DNA of 64,000 nt. Source: Hymenobacter sp. YIM 151500-1 (lineage in GTDB: Bacteria > Bacteroidota > Bacteroidia > Cytophagales > Hymenobacteraceae). The stretch lies in assembly GCF_025979885.1 (NCBI RefSeq), contig NZ_CP110139.1, positions 3,988,001 to 4,052,000 of the forward strand, written 5' to 3'. The position numbers and the translations under genes are program-made. The notes under the pieces were generated by a model, which did not search any database, had not been told where the DNA came from, and worked only from the letters and a program-made list of their open reading frames with translations. Shown piece after piece: positions 8,448-15,861 of this stretch; the first letter of the stretch is position 1, and every line of letters begins with the position of its first letter.

Positions 8448-9416
8448 ATGCCTTTCCAAGACCAACCAAATGGTACTCGCGCTAAGGCGCATCAGGCCAT
8501 ATCGAAGCGTCCGGCCGCGCCTCAAGCTAACGGTACACGAGCTAAGGCTCATCAGGTTGTTTCGGGCCACGCGCCCCAGCAGCAGCCCACCGGCACCCGC
8601 GCCAAAGCCGCGCAGATAGTGCAGAACCCAGTATTAAATGGGCCACATGTGCGCGAGGCCATCCGAATTTTTGTGTTTGTCGAGCCTAATGACCGGAAGG
8701 CCATTATCACCTATAGCAAAATTATGCTGGCACGACGCGGCGATGCGGAGATACGCACGGAAATCAGCACAACTTCGGTAGTAGGGGTTTTAGTAGATAG
8801 AGATAGTAATGGTCCAGTGGAAATTGCTGTTACCGGTCATAGCGGCCCTCAACGAGTGTGTGATTACAGTAGTATACGCCGCGAACAAGCTCATTTAGAC
8901 TTAAAGTTGTTCAATGAGTATGTGCGCAAGGTGAAAGCGTACCGTGACAGTATAGAGTTTAAAAAAGACTTAGACCATAAGCACCTGCCTATCTTGAAAG
9001 TCACCGAATTCAATGAGGATATGACCACGGCAACGTTGGCCGGTACGCTGCCGTTTGGCCTGAGTGTCAAGCCGGCTAGCGTTGCGCAAAACGTTGCCCC
9101 GCAGGCGGCTGCATTTACTCGCTGGACTGCCACACGCCTAAGCCGGCTGATGGGAAAGGAAGTTGGATCCGGTGCCGTAGCCGAGCTAGCCATTAAGGCG
9201 GCTCAGGCCGTGGGCTTGCCCAAATCCATTGACAAGTTGCAAGCACAATGGGGCGGCAACTACGCTGACCCCCGAGAGCGTCCGCTGTGCGTGTATGCCG
9301 ACCTGCGCATGGGAGGCCATAGTATCTATCAGCGTGACGTAAGCCCAGCGTGGGTAAAGACAGCGCACGAGTGGCTGTATAAACTCGTCTTTGGCACGTT
9401 AGGCAAGATGCTATGA
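8448..9416 (+). CDS. Head effector of the GTRAKA locus, toxin fold unknown
   Basis: I start this at ATG 8448 (MPFQDQPNGTRAKAHQ, 322 residues) because the longer in-frame option (8370) adds an unrelated leader. Residues 1-70 hold three repeats of about 20 residues with the core (P/A)(N/T)GTRAKA(H/A)Q followed by two hydrophobic residues. The body (about 75-322) has no family I recognise. Its C-terminus carries CVYADLRMGGHSIYQRD, then VSPAWVKTAHEWLYKLVF, conserved in the paralogue at 10054-10983. No signal peptide is present. Its stop overlaps the start of a membrane protein gene (ATGA, 9413-9416), a typical effector-immunity coupling. Position beside vgrG suggests a T6SS cargo effector. The toxic activity is not deducible from sequence by eye. 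Confidence 0.7.
   Translation: MPFQDQPNGTRAKAHQAISKRPAAPQANGTRAKAHQVVSGHAPQQQPTGTRAKAAQIVQNPVLNGPHVREAIRIFVFVEPNDRKAIITYSKIMLARRGDAEIRTEISTTSVVGVLVDRDSNGPVEIAVTGHSGPQRVCDYSSIRREQAHLDLKLFNEYVRKVKAYRDSIEFKKDLDHKHLPILKVTEFNEDMTTATLAGTLPFGLSVKPASVAQNVAPQAAAFTRWTATRLSRLMGKEVGSGAVAELAIKAAQAVGLPKSIDKLQAQWGGNYADPRERPLCVYADLRMGGHSIYQRDVSPAWVKTAHEWLYKLVFGTLGKML
8454..8630 (+). repeat. Three tandem GTRAKA-coding repeats at the head of the expressed effector
   Basis: Units begin near 8463, 8526 and 8584 and encode NGTRAKAHQAIS, NGTRAKAHQVVS and TGTRAKAAQIVQ. The last unit and its flank (8562-8630) match 10078-10146 at about 60 of 69 bases. Its core also recurs at 11630-11688. This is the homology block that links all cassettes of the locus. 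Confidence 0.85.
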
Positions 9417-10018
9417 GCCAGCCCGCACACACGGATTGGTCGCCTGGCATCACGTTGCGGCAGGTATTGATAGCACTGGTACTGCTTGGGTCCTGGGTCC
9501 TTATCAACCAGGGCTGCAAGCGCTGGGCGGCTGCGCGCACCCGGCAGGCCAACGCTGAAGCCGCCGCTCCCTTCCTAGAGCCGCGCAATGCGGAGCGACG
9601 GCGCGTGGGCTTGTGGCCTATTACGCCTGTCTTGTCCGAACGGGGTTATACTGGTGATAGTATCGCCCATCTCCTAACAGAATCTGCTAAGTCGTCGCAT
9701 CGGTTTGGCCCCTATATTGAGAGCAAAAATGTGGTGTACTCTTCTGATAAGCAGCGCTTATTGCGGGAACTAGAAGACATTGTATTGACTCCTGCTCACC
9801 GCAGAAAGAGTCAATGCCCTGAATTCGTGCTTAGCAGGAAGTACTCCTACGTTGATGCTACCCAGGGCCGTAACCCGTGGACGATTACCTTGGAAGATTA
9901 TTGCGGCGATGGTGTGACGCGGTTTGCTCTCACATACGCTGAAGCGGACAGCGTGCTAACCTACTGGCGCAACCAAGCCGTACGAGATTCCCTCGCGGCA
10001 CTTGCCGCCAAACCATGA
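9413..10018 (+). CDS. Membrane-anchored putative immunity protein, copy 1
   Basis: A 201-residue protein with a short cytoplasmic N-terminus, one transmembrane helix (about 15-33, VLIALVLLGSWVLI) and a periplasmic domain. It is a paralogue of the 196-residue protein at 10983-11573: both have LEP.N..RR..GL.P(I/V)T, then G(D/Y)(T/D)GDS(I/L)xHL, a YGPY/FGPY motif, and an ending with A.SVL.YW..Q..RDSLAA. Its start codon overlaps the effector stop, so the pair is translationally coupled. Anchoring on the periplasmic side suggests that the effector acts in or passes through the periplasm. No known immunity family is recognised; the role is inferred from context and co-duplication with the effector. 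Confidence 0.6.
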   Translation: MSQPAHTDWSPGITLRQVLIALVLLGSWVLINQGCKRWAAARTRQANAEAAAPFLEPRNAERRRVGLWPITPVLSERGYTGDSIAHLLTESAKSSHRFGPYIESKNVVYSSDKQRLLRELEDIVLTPAHRRKSQCPEFVLSRKYSYVDATQGRNPWTITLEDYCGDGVTRFALTYAEADSVLTYWRNQAVRDSLAALAAKP

Positions 10019-10053
10019 GCCAGCCTTGTTCAATTGGCAATACATGAATCTAG

Positions 10054-10983
10054 CAGGCGAAAGCCCACCAGATTATATCGGGCCACACGCCCCAGCAGCA
10101 GCCTAATGGCACCCGCGCCAAAGCAGCGCAGATTATCAAGAACCCACTGCTCGACGGGGCACACGTGCGCGACATCACGCGCATGTATGTGGCGGTGAAC
10201 GGAGGCAGCAACAAGGTCACGGTAACTTTTCTCAAAGCCTTGATTGTGAATAAAGGTAATGTGGAACGGCGCGTGGATACTGTTATTACTGCAACAGTGG
10301 TCAACGAGTTGGGGCAGAAGGCCCGCATAGAAGACCTGTGTACCGTCACGGTTTCCGAGCGTGTTGGCGGACGCTCTTCCTGCCCCGTAACCAAAAGCCT
10401 ACGTACCAATCAAGCCGATGTAAATATTGAAGTACTGAGAGCCTACTTGCAAAAGATTATCGAGTATCGCGACGCGCAAGGTACTGACTTAGGCGACCCT
10501 TTGCCCCTAGCAGAAGCGAAACAGCAGCAAAAGGACTTAGCCAAAGCTACAGCTCTAGGTATGGTGCCGGTGGCCTTATCAGGTGTTGCAGGACATACAG
10601 TTATGAAAGCAGCTTCGCGCCAATTGGTGCAAGGGCGGCGTGCCCTACGCTGGACGGCTGCTGAGCTAACAAAACTAGCTCAAAAAATAGGCAGGGCATA
10701 TCCCAAGGGCGGTGGTGTTACAGATAAGGATATTATGGACAAAGTGTCCAAAACTGGCAGTGTATTGGGGGCGGCTAATAGTGTTGAGGGGGCTCAAGCT
10801 CAGCTACTGGATGATTATATCGACCCACGTAAGGAAGGCAACCGCATCTGCGTGTACTCAGACATGAAGATGAACGGCTACAACTTGTATCGTAAGGACG
10901 TGAGTCCGGTGTGGGCCAAACAAGGTTTACATGCCCTTTACAAATTTGTTTTCTTTGCACTTGATCACAACCCATTTATCTAA
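10054..10983 (+). pseudogene. Second GTRAKA cassette: effector paralogue without a canonical start before the motif
   Basis: The frame opens after TAG 10051-10053 and runs to TAA 10981-10983. It encodes QAKAHQIISGHTPQQQ, NGTRAKAAQIIKNP, then a body paralogous to the head effector. Shared features are RWTAAELTKLA versus RWTATRLSRLM and the C-terminal CVYSDMKMNGYNLYRKD plus VSPVWAKQGLHALYKFVF. There is no ATG, GTG or TTG between the opening stop and the end of the motif. The first candidates, GTG 10165 and ATG 10183, lie after it. So the cassette can be translated only as a motif-less protein, or not at all, unless recombined onto the head gene. Its stop overlaps the next start (TAATG). I class it as a silent cassette. 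Confidence 0.65.
10078..10146 (+). repeat. GTRAKA homology block, copy in cassette 2
   Basis: About 60 of 69 bases match 8562-8630. A 37-base core (GCAGCAGCC to GCGCAG) is identical to the block in cassette 3 at 11645-11681. The frame is preserved though the start is lost, which suggests the block is conserved as a recombination arm. Confidence 0.85.
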
Positions 10984-11573
10984 TGGCCTATGAGTATCAC
11001 AAGCCCTCAGCCGAAACTCCGCCCTGGTGGGTTGAGTGGGGCTTGCCTGTCTTAGTGCCAGTCTTAGTATTAGCTCTGCTCATTAAGGGTTGCAACGCGG
11101 GCGTGGACTACTACCGCCAGCGCCAGCGCGAGGCGCGCGGGGCGACTGTGCTTGAGCCGCTCAACGAGTGGCGCCGCCACATCGGCCTAGCCCCGGTCAC
11201 GAAGACGTTACCCGCCCGAGATTTCGACGGCGACAGTCTAATTCATTTATCTGCTGCGCGGTATGCATACACTCGTTACTATGGTCCCTACGTGGGTGGC
11301 AAGCACGTGCGCTATGCTGGCGAAGCCCAGCGCGTGTTATGGGAAACAGAAAACATCTATCTGTGCCCAGCTCGTTGCCAAGCGCGAGGACGGCGCGAGT
11401 GGAAGCTGGAACGCACTTATACTTTTGGAAAACAGCCTGCATTGACCGTTATTTTGGAAGACCATACCGGCGCGTCCCGTTCACTCACGCGCGCTAAGGC
11501 CGACAGCGTGCTGGCGTACTGGAAAGCGCAGGGCACGCGCGACTCGTTAGCGGCAGTGGCCGCAAGGCGGTAA
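10983..11573 (+). CDS. Membrane-anchored putative immunity protein, copy 2
   Basis: A 196-residue protein with one transmembrane helix (about 18-38, WGLPVLVPVLVLALLI) and a periplasmic domain. It is paralogous to the protein at 9413-10018 through LEPLNEWRRHIGLAPVTKTL, DFDGDSLIHL, YYGPYVGGKHV and a C-terminal ADSVLAYWKAQGTRDSLAA. It overlaps the stop of the cassette-2 effector by one base. Because it has its own intact start, it may be expressed and protect against kin carrying the matching toxin even if the adjacent effector is silent, as known for orphan immunity genes. Function is inferred. Confidence 0.6.
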   Translation: MAYEYHKPSAETPPWWVEWGLPVLVPVLVLALLIKGCNAGVDYYRQRQREARGATVLEPLNEWRRHIGLAPVTKTLPARDFDGDSLIHLSAARYAYTRYYGPYVGGKHVRYAGEAQRVLWETENIYLCPARCQARGRREWKLERTYTFGKQPALTVILEDHTGASRSLTRAKADSVLAYWKAQGTRDSLAAVAARR

Positions 11574-11626
11574 CGTAAGGACTTGTCATCCAAACCCACC
11601 CCGCAGTGCCCGCGCCGCCGAGCTAA

Positions 11627-12475
11627 CTAGGCCACGCGCCCCGGCAGCAGCCTAATGGCACCCGCGCCAAAGCAGCGCAGGTAGTGCAAGCCCCTACTTC
11701 GCGGCACGCTGTCGTGCAGGGAGGCGTCATTCTTACGTCTGTAAACAGTGCCGCAGCAATAATTAAAGCCGCTGAAACTGTTGCTTATGGCCCAGCTAAC
11801 CGAGTTAGAGCAGCTCGGAGAATGATAGGTGTTCCATACAAGCAGCAAACTGGTGTAGCCCTCCGCGCTGGTTCTACACCAGAAGCGCTACAGTATATGG
11901 ACTGTTCAGAGTTTGTCTCACGTGTACTAGCGGTTGATGGAATCACAAAGGGAATTCTCCCCATGAACACGGGAGCTATAAAGACGTTGCTTAGTGATTC
12001 AGGCAGGTTTGAACACTCTCCTGACAAACCCAGGGTGGGTGACATTGCTTTATGGGAAGGCCATGTAGGCATCGTTTCAGCTGTAGGCAAAGGCAACACT
12101 ATGAAGCTGGTTCATGCTAGTGGTAAAGGAAAGTTATCAGGAGAAAATCCTTATGCCATTAGTCCAGCTAAGTATCGTTCCAGTACTTTTTATGGTTATT
12201 ATCGCCCCATCCATGAAACAAAAAATCATGTGGCAGGCTCGCCTTCTTCGGATCAATTCATCACATCAAAAACACGTAGTGTAGCCACCAAAAACCAGAA
12301 GGGAGTATACAGATCAGGTGCAGATGGAACGTTTCCTTTGCAAGAAGTAATAGTGCGACCCTCATCAGGTCAATTTCCAAGTGAGCCTGTAAGTTTACCT
12401 AGTCCCGTAGTCCCTAAGCTTAACGTTCCAGTTCCACAGGTTTCTTCAACTCCAACAAAACTTCCTACAAAATAA
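11627..12475 (+). CDS. Third GTRAKA cassette: NlpC/P60-like peptidoglycan hydrolase, no start before the motif
   Basis: The frame opens after TAA 11624-11626 and encodes LGHAPRQQPNGTRAKAAQ, then an unrelated body. Only GTG 11684, right after the motif, can act as a start, giving 263 residues. The body has an NlpC/P60-like papain fold: MDCSEFVSRVL supplies the nucleophilic Cys, VGDIALWEGHVGIVS the His, and LVHASGKGK and YYRP follow. Such enzymes cut peptide bonds in peptidoglycan and are well-known T6SS effectors. A Pro/Ser-rich tail of about 75 residues ends the protein. It is followed four bases later by a lipoprotein gene, the expected periplasmic immunity partner. Base composition is AT-rich. 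Whether it is expressed as a motif-less protein or is a silent cassette is open. Confidence 0.65.
   Translation, partial: LGHAPRQQPNGTRAKAAQVVQAPTSRHAVVQGGVILTSVNSAAAIIKAAETVAYGPANRVRAARRMIGVPYKQQTGVALRAGSTPEALQYMDCSEFVSRVLAVDGITKGILPMNTGAIKTLLSDSGRFEHSPDKPRVGDIALWEGHVGIVSAVGKGNTMKLVHASGKGKLSGENPYAISPAKYRSSTFYGYYRPIHETKNHVAGSPSSDQFITSKTRSVATKNQKGVYRSGADGTFPLQEVIVRPSSGQFPSEPVSLPSPVVPKLNVPVPQVSSTPTKLPTK
11630..11688 (+). repeat. GTRAKA homology block, copy in cassette 3
   Basis: Matches the cassette-2 block, including a perfect 37-base core. Downstream of the block the protein sequence is unrelated to the other two effectors, so the homology ends where the toxin begins. Confidence 0.85.
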
Positions 12476-12479
12476 CAGT

Positions 12480-13175
12480 ATGCAGAAAAATATGTGGATA
12501 CTTGCGGGAATACTACTAGTACTTTCTGCCTGCAACGACAATAAGAATACAAAAGAAACCGACTCTTCCTTAGAAGAAGCCACTAAGCAGCTTCCCCAAC
12601 AAGCAACTACTGAAAAGGCGAAGGTAACCGCTTCATTAGAACGCCCTGATACAGTTATTTATTCCAAGGATAGTTTACAATATTTGGTATTTGATAGCTT
12701 TGAATTGGTTTCTTATCAGGTAGCTGCTGATACACTTCAACTAGTGTCAACCAGTAATTTCCTGTATTATCCTTTTGGTCGTTATTCGGCGATATCTGCC
12801 TTTAAAGCAAAAAATCCTTTATTTACTTTCGTAAAAGAAACAGATCCAACGGACAACACAGTTAATCTATATCGAGGTATTTATGACAATAATTTTATAA
12901 AATTGTTTTTGGATGACGAAAAAGGTGCTTTAGAAGTCGTGTCAGGCCGTGTTAATGACTCGAAAATCAGACTCAATGAGGGTATTCTGGTGGGTATGAA
13001 GAAGCGAGAATTTTTTTCAAGAATATTTAAGAAGCCAAGCATTATTGAAAAGGCAGATATAAAAGTAGTAGAGTTGATATCCGGCTTAGAAGGTATACAT
13101 CATTACTATACTTTCAGGAATGATACTTTAGCGCGCATAGATTTTAATACTAACTATCAATTCAATAAACTCTAG
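12480..13175 (+). CDS. Lipoprotein, putative immunity to the NlpC/P60 effector
   Basis: A 231-residue protein with a lipoprotein signal peptide: Lys at the start, hydrophobic ILAGILLVL, lipobox LSAC at residues 15-18, then a charged Asn/Lys-rich linker. The remainder is a beta-rich domain of unknown family (DSLQYLVFDSFELVSY, LRLNEGI-like strand, HHYYTFRND). It starts four bases after the stop of the peptidase gene and shares its low GC, so the two probably moved together. A lipoprotein on the periplasmic face is where a peptidoglycan-hydrolase inhibitor would need to be. No family match is claimed. Confidence 0.55.
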   Translation: MQKNMWILAGILLVLSACNDNKNTKETDSSLEEATKQLPQQATTEKAKVTASLERPDTVIYSKDSLQYLVFDSFELVSYQVAADTLQLVSTSNFLYYPFGRYSAISAFKAKNPLFTFVKETDPTDNTVNLYRGIYDNNFIKLFLDDEKGALEVVSGRVNDSKIRLNEGILVGMKKREFFSRIFKKPSIIEKADIKVVELISGLEGIHHYYTFRNDTLARIDFNTNYQFNKL

Positions 13176-13220
13176 AAGTGTGAAGCAAGTTATTTTTAAA
13201 AGTTTTTGGAATTAAAGTGA

Positions 13221-13270
13221 GACCCGCGCCTCGGCAGCCTTCTGGCGCGTGGGCCAAAGCAGTGTAGGGA
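13221..13270 (+). repeat. Decayed fourth GTRAKA homology block
   Basis: CCCGCGCC-TCGGCAGC, a GGC, then GGCCAAAGCAG(T/C)G(T/C)AG can be aligned with the cassette-3 block, with short gaps and several changes. The frame is broken. The next 190 bases (13271-13463) contain short protein-like stretches in shifting frames but no intact gene, consistent with a rotted cassette at the end of the array, just before the housekeeping gene lpdA. Confidence 0.5.
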
Positions 13271-13463
13271 GCCGCAGCTTTTGCGCAGCTGAACAAGCCG
13301 TGCGGTATACAAAGGCCACGGAGCACGTAACGACTCCCGACGAATTGAGGGTTTTGGGCGGCGCCACGGGCTCAGTAATATGACCCAGCGGCCGGCGGCT
13401 TCGTGCTCCAGTGGTTCTTGCGTACCTTCGTGCCGCTGATTTCCACCGAACGCACCCTTCTGC

Positions 13464-14870
13464 ATGAACCAATACGACGTTACCGTCATCGGCTCCGGTC
13501 CCGGCGGCTACGTGGCGGCTATCCGCTGCGCCCAGCTCGGCCTCAAAACCGCCATTATTGAGAAGTACCCCACCCTGGGCGGCACCTGCCTCAACGTGGG
13601 CTGCATCCCTAGCAAAGCCCTGCTCGACAGCACCGAGCACTACCACAACGCCCACACCACCTTCAAGGAGCACGGCATCGAGCTGAGCGACCTGCGGGTG
13701 AACATGAACCAGCTGATTGACCGCAAAAACGGCGTCGTGAAAGCCAACGTGGATGGGGTGGCGTTCCTGATGAAGAAAAACAAAATCGACGTGCTGCAAG
13801 GCGTCGGCTCCTTCATCGACAAAAACCACCTCCGGATTACGCCCACGGGCGGCGGCGAGGAGCAGCAGATTGAAACCAAGAACGTCATCATTGCTACCGG
13901 CTCCAAGCCCACGGTGCTGCCGTTTATTCAGCAGGACAAGCAGCGCATCATCACCAGCACCGAGGCCCTGAACATTCGGGAGGTGCCCCGTCACTTCATG
14001 GTGATTGGGGGCGGCGTGATTGGGCTGGAAATGGCGTCGGTGTTTGTGCGCCTGGGGGCTAAGGTGTCGGTGATTGAGTACGCCGACGCCCTGATTCCGA
14101 GCATGGACCGCAGTCTGGGCAAGGAAATTCAGCGGGTGCTGAAAAAGACCGGTGTGGAATTCTCCCTCAGCCACAAAGTAACCGGCGCCACCCGCGAGGG
14201 TGACTCCGTAACCGTGACGGCCACCAACCCCAAGGGCGAAGAAGTGAAGTTCGAGGGCGACTACTGCCTGGTGGCCGTGGGCCGGGTGCCCTACACCCAG
14301 GGCCTCAACCTGGAAGCCGCCGGCGTGCAGATGGAGGAGCGGGGCCGTATCAAGGTGGATGAGCACCTGCAAACCTCGGTGCCCGGCATCTACGCCATCG
14401 GCGACGTGGTGCGCGGGGCCATGCTGGCCCACAAAGCCGAGGAGGAGGGCGTGTTCGTGGCCGAAACCATTGCCGGCCAGAAGCCCCACATCAACTACCT
14501 GCTCATCCCTGGCGTGGTGTACACCTGGCCCGAAGTGGCCGGGGTGGGCTACACCGAAGAGCAGCTCAAGGAAATGGGCAAGGCCTACAAGTCGGGCCAG
14601 TTTCCGTTCCGCGCCTCGGGCCGCGCCCGCGCCTCCATGGACCTCGACGGCTTCGTGAAAGTATTGGCCGACAAGGAAACCGACGAAATCCTGGGCGTGC
14701 ACATGATTGGCCCGCGCATTGCCGACCTGATTGCCGAAGCCGTAACGGCCATGGAATTCCGCGCCTCCGCCGAAGATGTGGCCCGCATGAGTCACGCCCA
14801 CCCCACCTACGCCGAGGCCATGAAAGAAGCGTGTTTGGCAGCTACCGAGAACCGGGCGCTGCATATGTAG
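13464..14870 (+). CDS. lpdA: Dihydrolipoyl dehydrogenase
   Basis: A 468-residue FAD/NAD-dependent oxidoreductase, full length for the E3 component of 2-oxoacid dehydrogenase complexes, which reoxidises dihydrolipoamide with NAD+. It has the FAD-binding GSGPGGYVAA at the N-terminus, the redox-active disulfide in GGTCLNVGCIPSKALL, the NAD-binding GGGVIGLEMASVF at about 183, the second FAD motif IYAIGDVV, and the C-terminal catalytic HAHPTYAEAMKEA. It is GC-rich and ordinary in codon use, marking the end of the accessory island. The 85-base gap to the next gene shows no terminator. Confidence 0.97.
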   Translation: MNQYDVTVIGSGPGGYVAAIRCAQLGLKTAIIEKYPTLGGTCLNVGCIPSKALLDSTEHYHNAHTTFKEHGIELSDLRVNMNQLIDRKNGVVKANVDGVAFLMKKNKIDVLQGVGSFIDKNHLRITPTGGGEEQQIETKNVIIATGSKPTVLPFIQQDKQRIITSTEALNIREVPRHFMVIGGGVIGLEMASVFVRLGAKVSVIEYADALIPSMDRSLGKEIQRVLKKTGVEFSLSHKVTGATREGDSVTVTATNPKGEEVKFEGDYCLVAVGRVPYTQGLNLEAAGVQMEERGRIKVDEHLQTSVPGIYAIGDVVRGAMLAHKAEEEGVFVAETIAGQKPHINYLLIPGVVYTWPEVAGVGYTEEQLKEMGKAYKSGQFPFRASGRARASMDLDGFVKVLADKETDEILGVHMIGPRIADLIAEAVTAMEFRASAEDVARMSHAHPTYAEAMKEACLAATENRALHM

Positions 14871-14955
14871 AAATTGAGAGCCGATGAGGTGAGATGTATT
14901 GAGGTAACATATCCGAACGCCCGCGAATACCTTAGTACACCTCACTTATCTCCAT

Positions 14956-15345
14956 ATGAACAAGCAAGACCACATCAAGCATTGGGTTGAAACCTGCCAG
15001 GAAGATTGGTTGTCAGCACACGATCTGTTTCAAACTAAGCGGTTCTTGCAATGCTTGTTTTTTGCTCATCTGACCATTGAGAAATTGAGTAAAGCCCACT
15101 GGGTGAAAGACAACAGTACTGATATTCCACCCCGTACACATAATATCTTGCGCTTGTGGCAAGACACGCACCTACAGCCATCCGCTGATTTAGAGAACAC
15201 GGCCGTAGAATTGAATAACTTTCAAATGGACGGCCGGTATCAGGATTACCAACGGGCCTCTTATCAGCGGGCAACAGAAGCATTTACCCGCGCGTTGTTA
15301 GATGACACCGACAAACTCCGCCAATGGCTACTCAGCAATCTGTGA
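14956..15345 (+). CDS. HEPN-domain protein of an HEPN/MNT pair
   Basis: A 129-residue all-helical protein with the HEPN pattern: W...C.EDW.SAHDLFQ in helix 1, FFAHLTIEKLSKAHWV in helix 2 and RYQDYQRASYQRATEAF in helix 4. In HEPN/MNT systems the HEPN protein is often an RNase toxin with an RX4-6H motif. I do not see a clear RX4-6H here (PPRTHN is close but too short), so it may be non-catalytic. It overlaps the MNT gene by 22 bases. The 85-base leader contains GATGAGGTGAG opposed by CTCACTTATCTCC, a possible operator. Confidence 0.8.
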   Translation: MNKQDHIKHWVETCQEDWLSAHDLFQTKRFLQCLFFAHLTIEKLSKAHWVKDNSTDIPPRTHNILRLWQDTHLQPSADLENTAVELNNFQMDGRYQDYQRASYQRATEAFTRALLDDTDKLRQWLLSNL

Positions 15346-15680
15346 TAAACCAGGTTCGCCGCTTTGCGGAACAATTGCGTCAACAGCACATTCCATTGCG
15401 GCAGGTAATTCTGTTCGGCTCCTTCGCCAAGAACGAGCAACATGAGTGGTCCGACATTGATGTGGCACTAGTCGCCGATGGGTTTACCGGGGCTAGCTTT
15501 ATCGACATAAAGCCGTTTGTTCGCACTCTAGTTGAGCACGTTGACATCGAACCCCACACCTTCTCGCCCGAGCAGTTCACCGACTGGAACCCCTTCGTGC
15601 AGGAAATCAAACGGACGGGCATTGTCATCGGCGAGTGGGAGCCGACTGCCGCGAAGAACCGGGCCGGCCACCTACCATAA
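15324..15680 (+). CDS. MNT-type minimal nucleotidyltransferase of an HEPN/MNT pair
   Basis: A 118-residue protein with the minimal nucleotidyltransferase signature: LFGSFAKNEQHEWSDIDVAL (GS followed by DxD at the expected spacing) and a third acidic residue in VDIEPH. In characterised systems (MntA/HepT) the MNT partner neutralises the HEPN toxin by AMP transfer. The ATG at 15324 lies inside the HEPN gene in another frame, so the pair is tightly coupled. A 26-bp perfect hairpin follows 13 bases after the stop. Confidence 0.85.
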   Translation: MATQQSVINQVRRFAEQLRQQHIPLRQVILFGSFAKNEQHEWSDIDVALVADGFTGASFIDIKPFVRTLVEHVDIEPHTFSPEQFTDWNPFVQEIKRTGIVIGEWEPTAAKNRAGHLP

Positions 15681-15693
15681 CTCAAGTCAAAAG

Positions 15694-15750
15694 GCAAGAA
15701 CCGCAAAGCGGCTGAAGCTTCCGTAGCTTCAGCCGCTTTGCGGTTCTTGC
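15694..15750. terminator. Long perfect hairpin between convergent genes
   Basis: Arms at 15694-15719 and 15725-15750 are perfectly complementary over 26 bases with a 5-base loop (TCCGT). The stem contains GCGGCTGAAGCT. It lies between the MNT gene and the convergent serine hydrolase. It is long for a terminator and lacks a clean T-run, so it may be a mobile palindrome serving as one. Confidence 0.65.
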
Positions 15751-15861
15751 TTAGTAGTATCCGTGGAGCAACTCCCACAAATGAGTAGCCCTCCGGGTGC
15801 CTCATTGGGTCGTGCCAGAGAAAGAAGGTACCTGCTACTGGTGCGAAGCTGGTACTGAGTA

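Noticed and set aside
10044..10106. ATG at 10044 as a start for cassette 2
   Set aside because: It is in another frame and stops at TAA 10104-10106 before the toxin body; it cannot supply the missing start.
13212..14945. Minus-strand frame of 577 codons opposite lpdA
   Set aside because: lpdA has every expected catalytic motif; the opposite frame has none.
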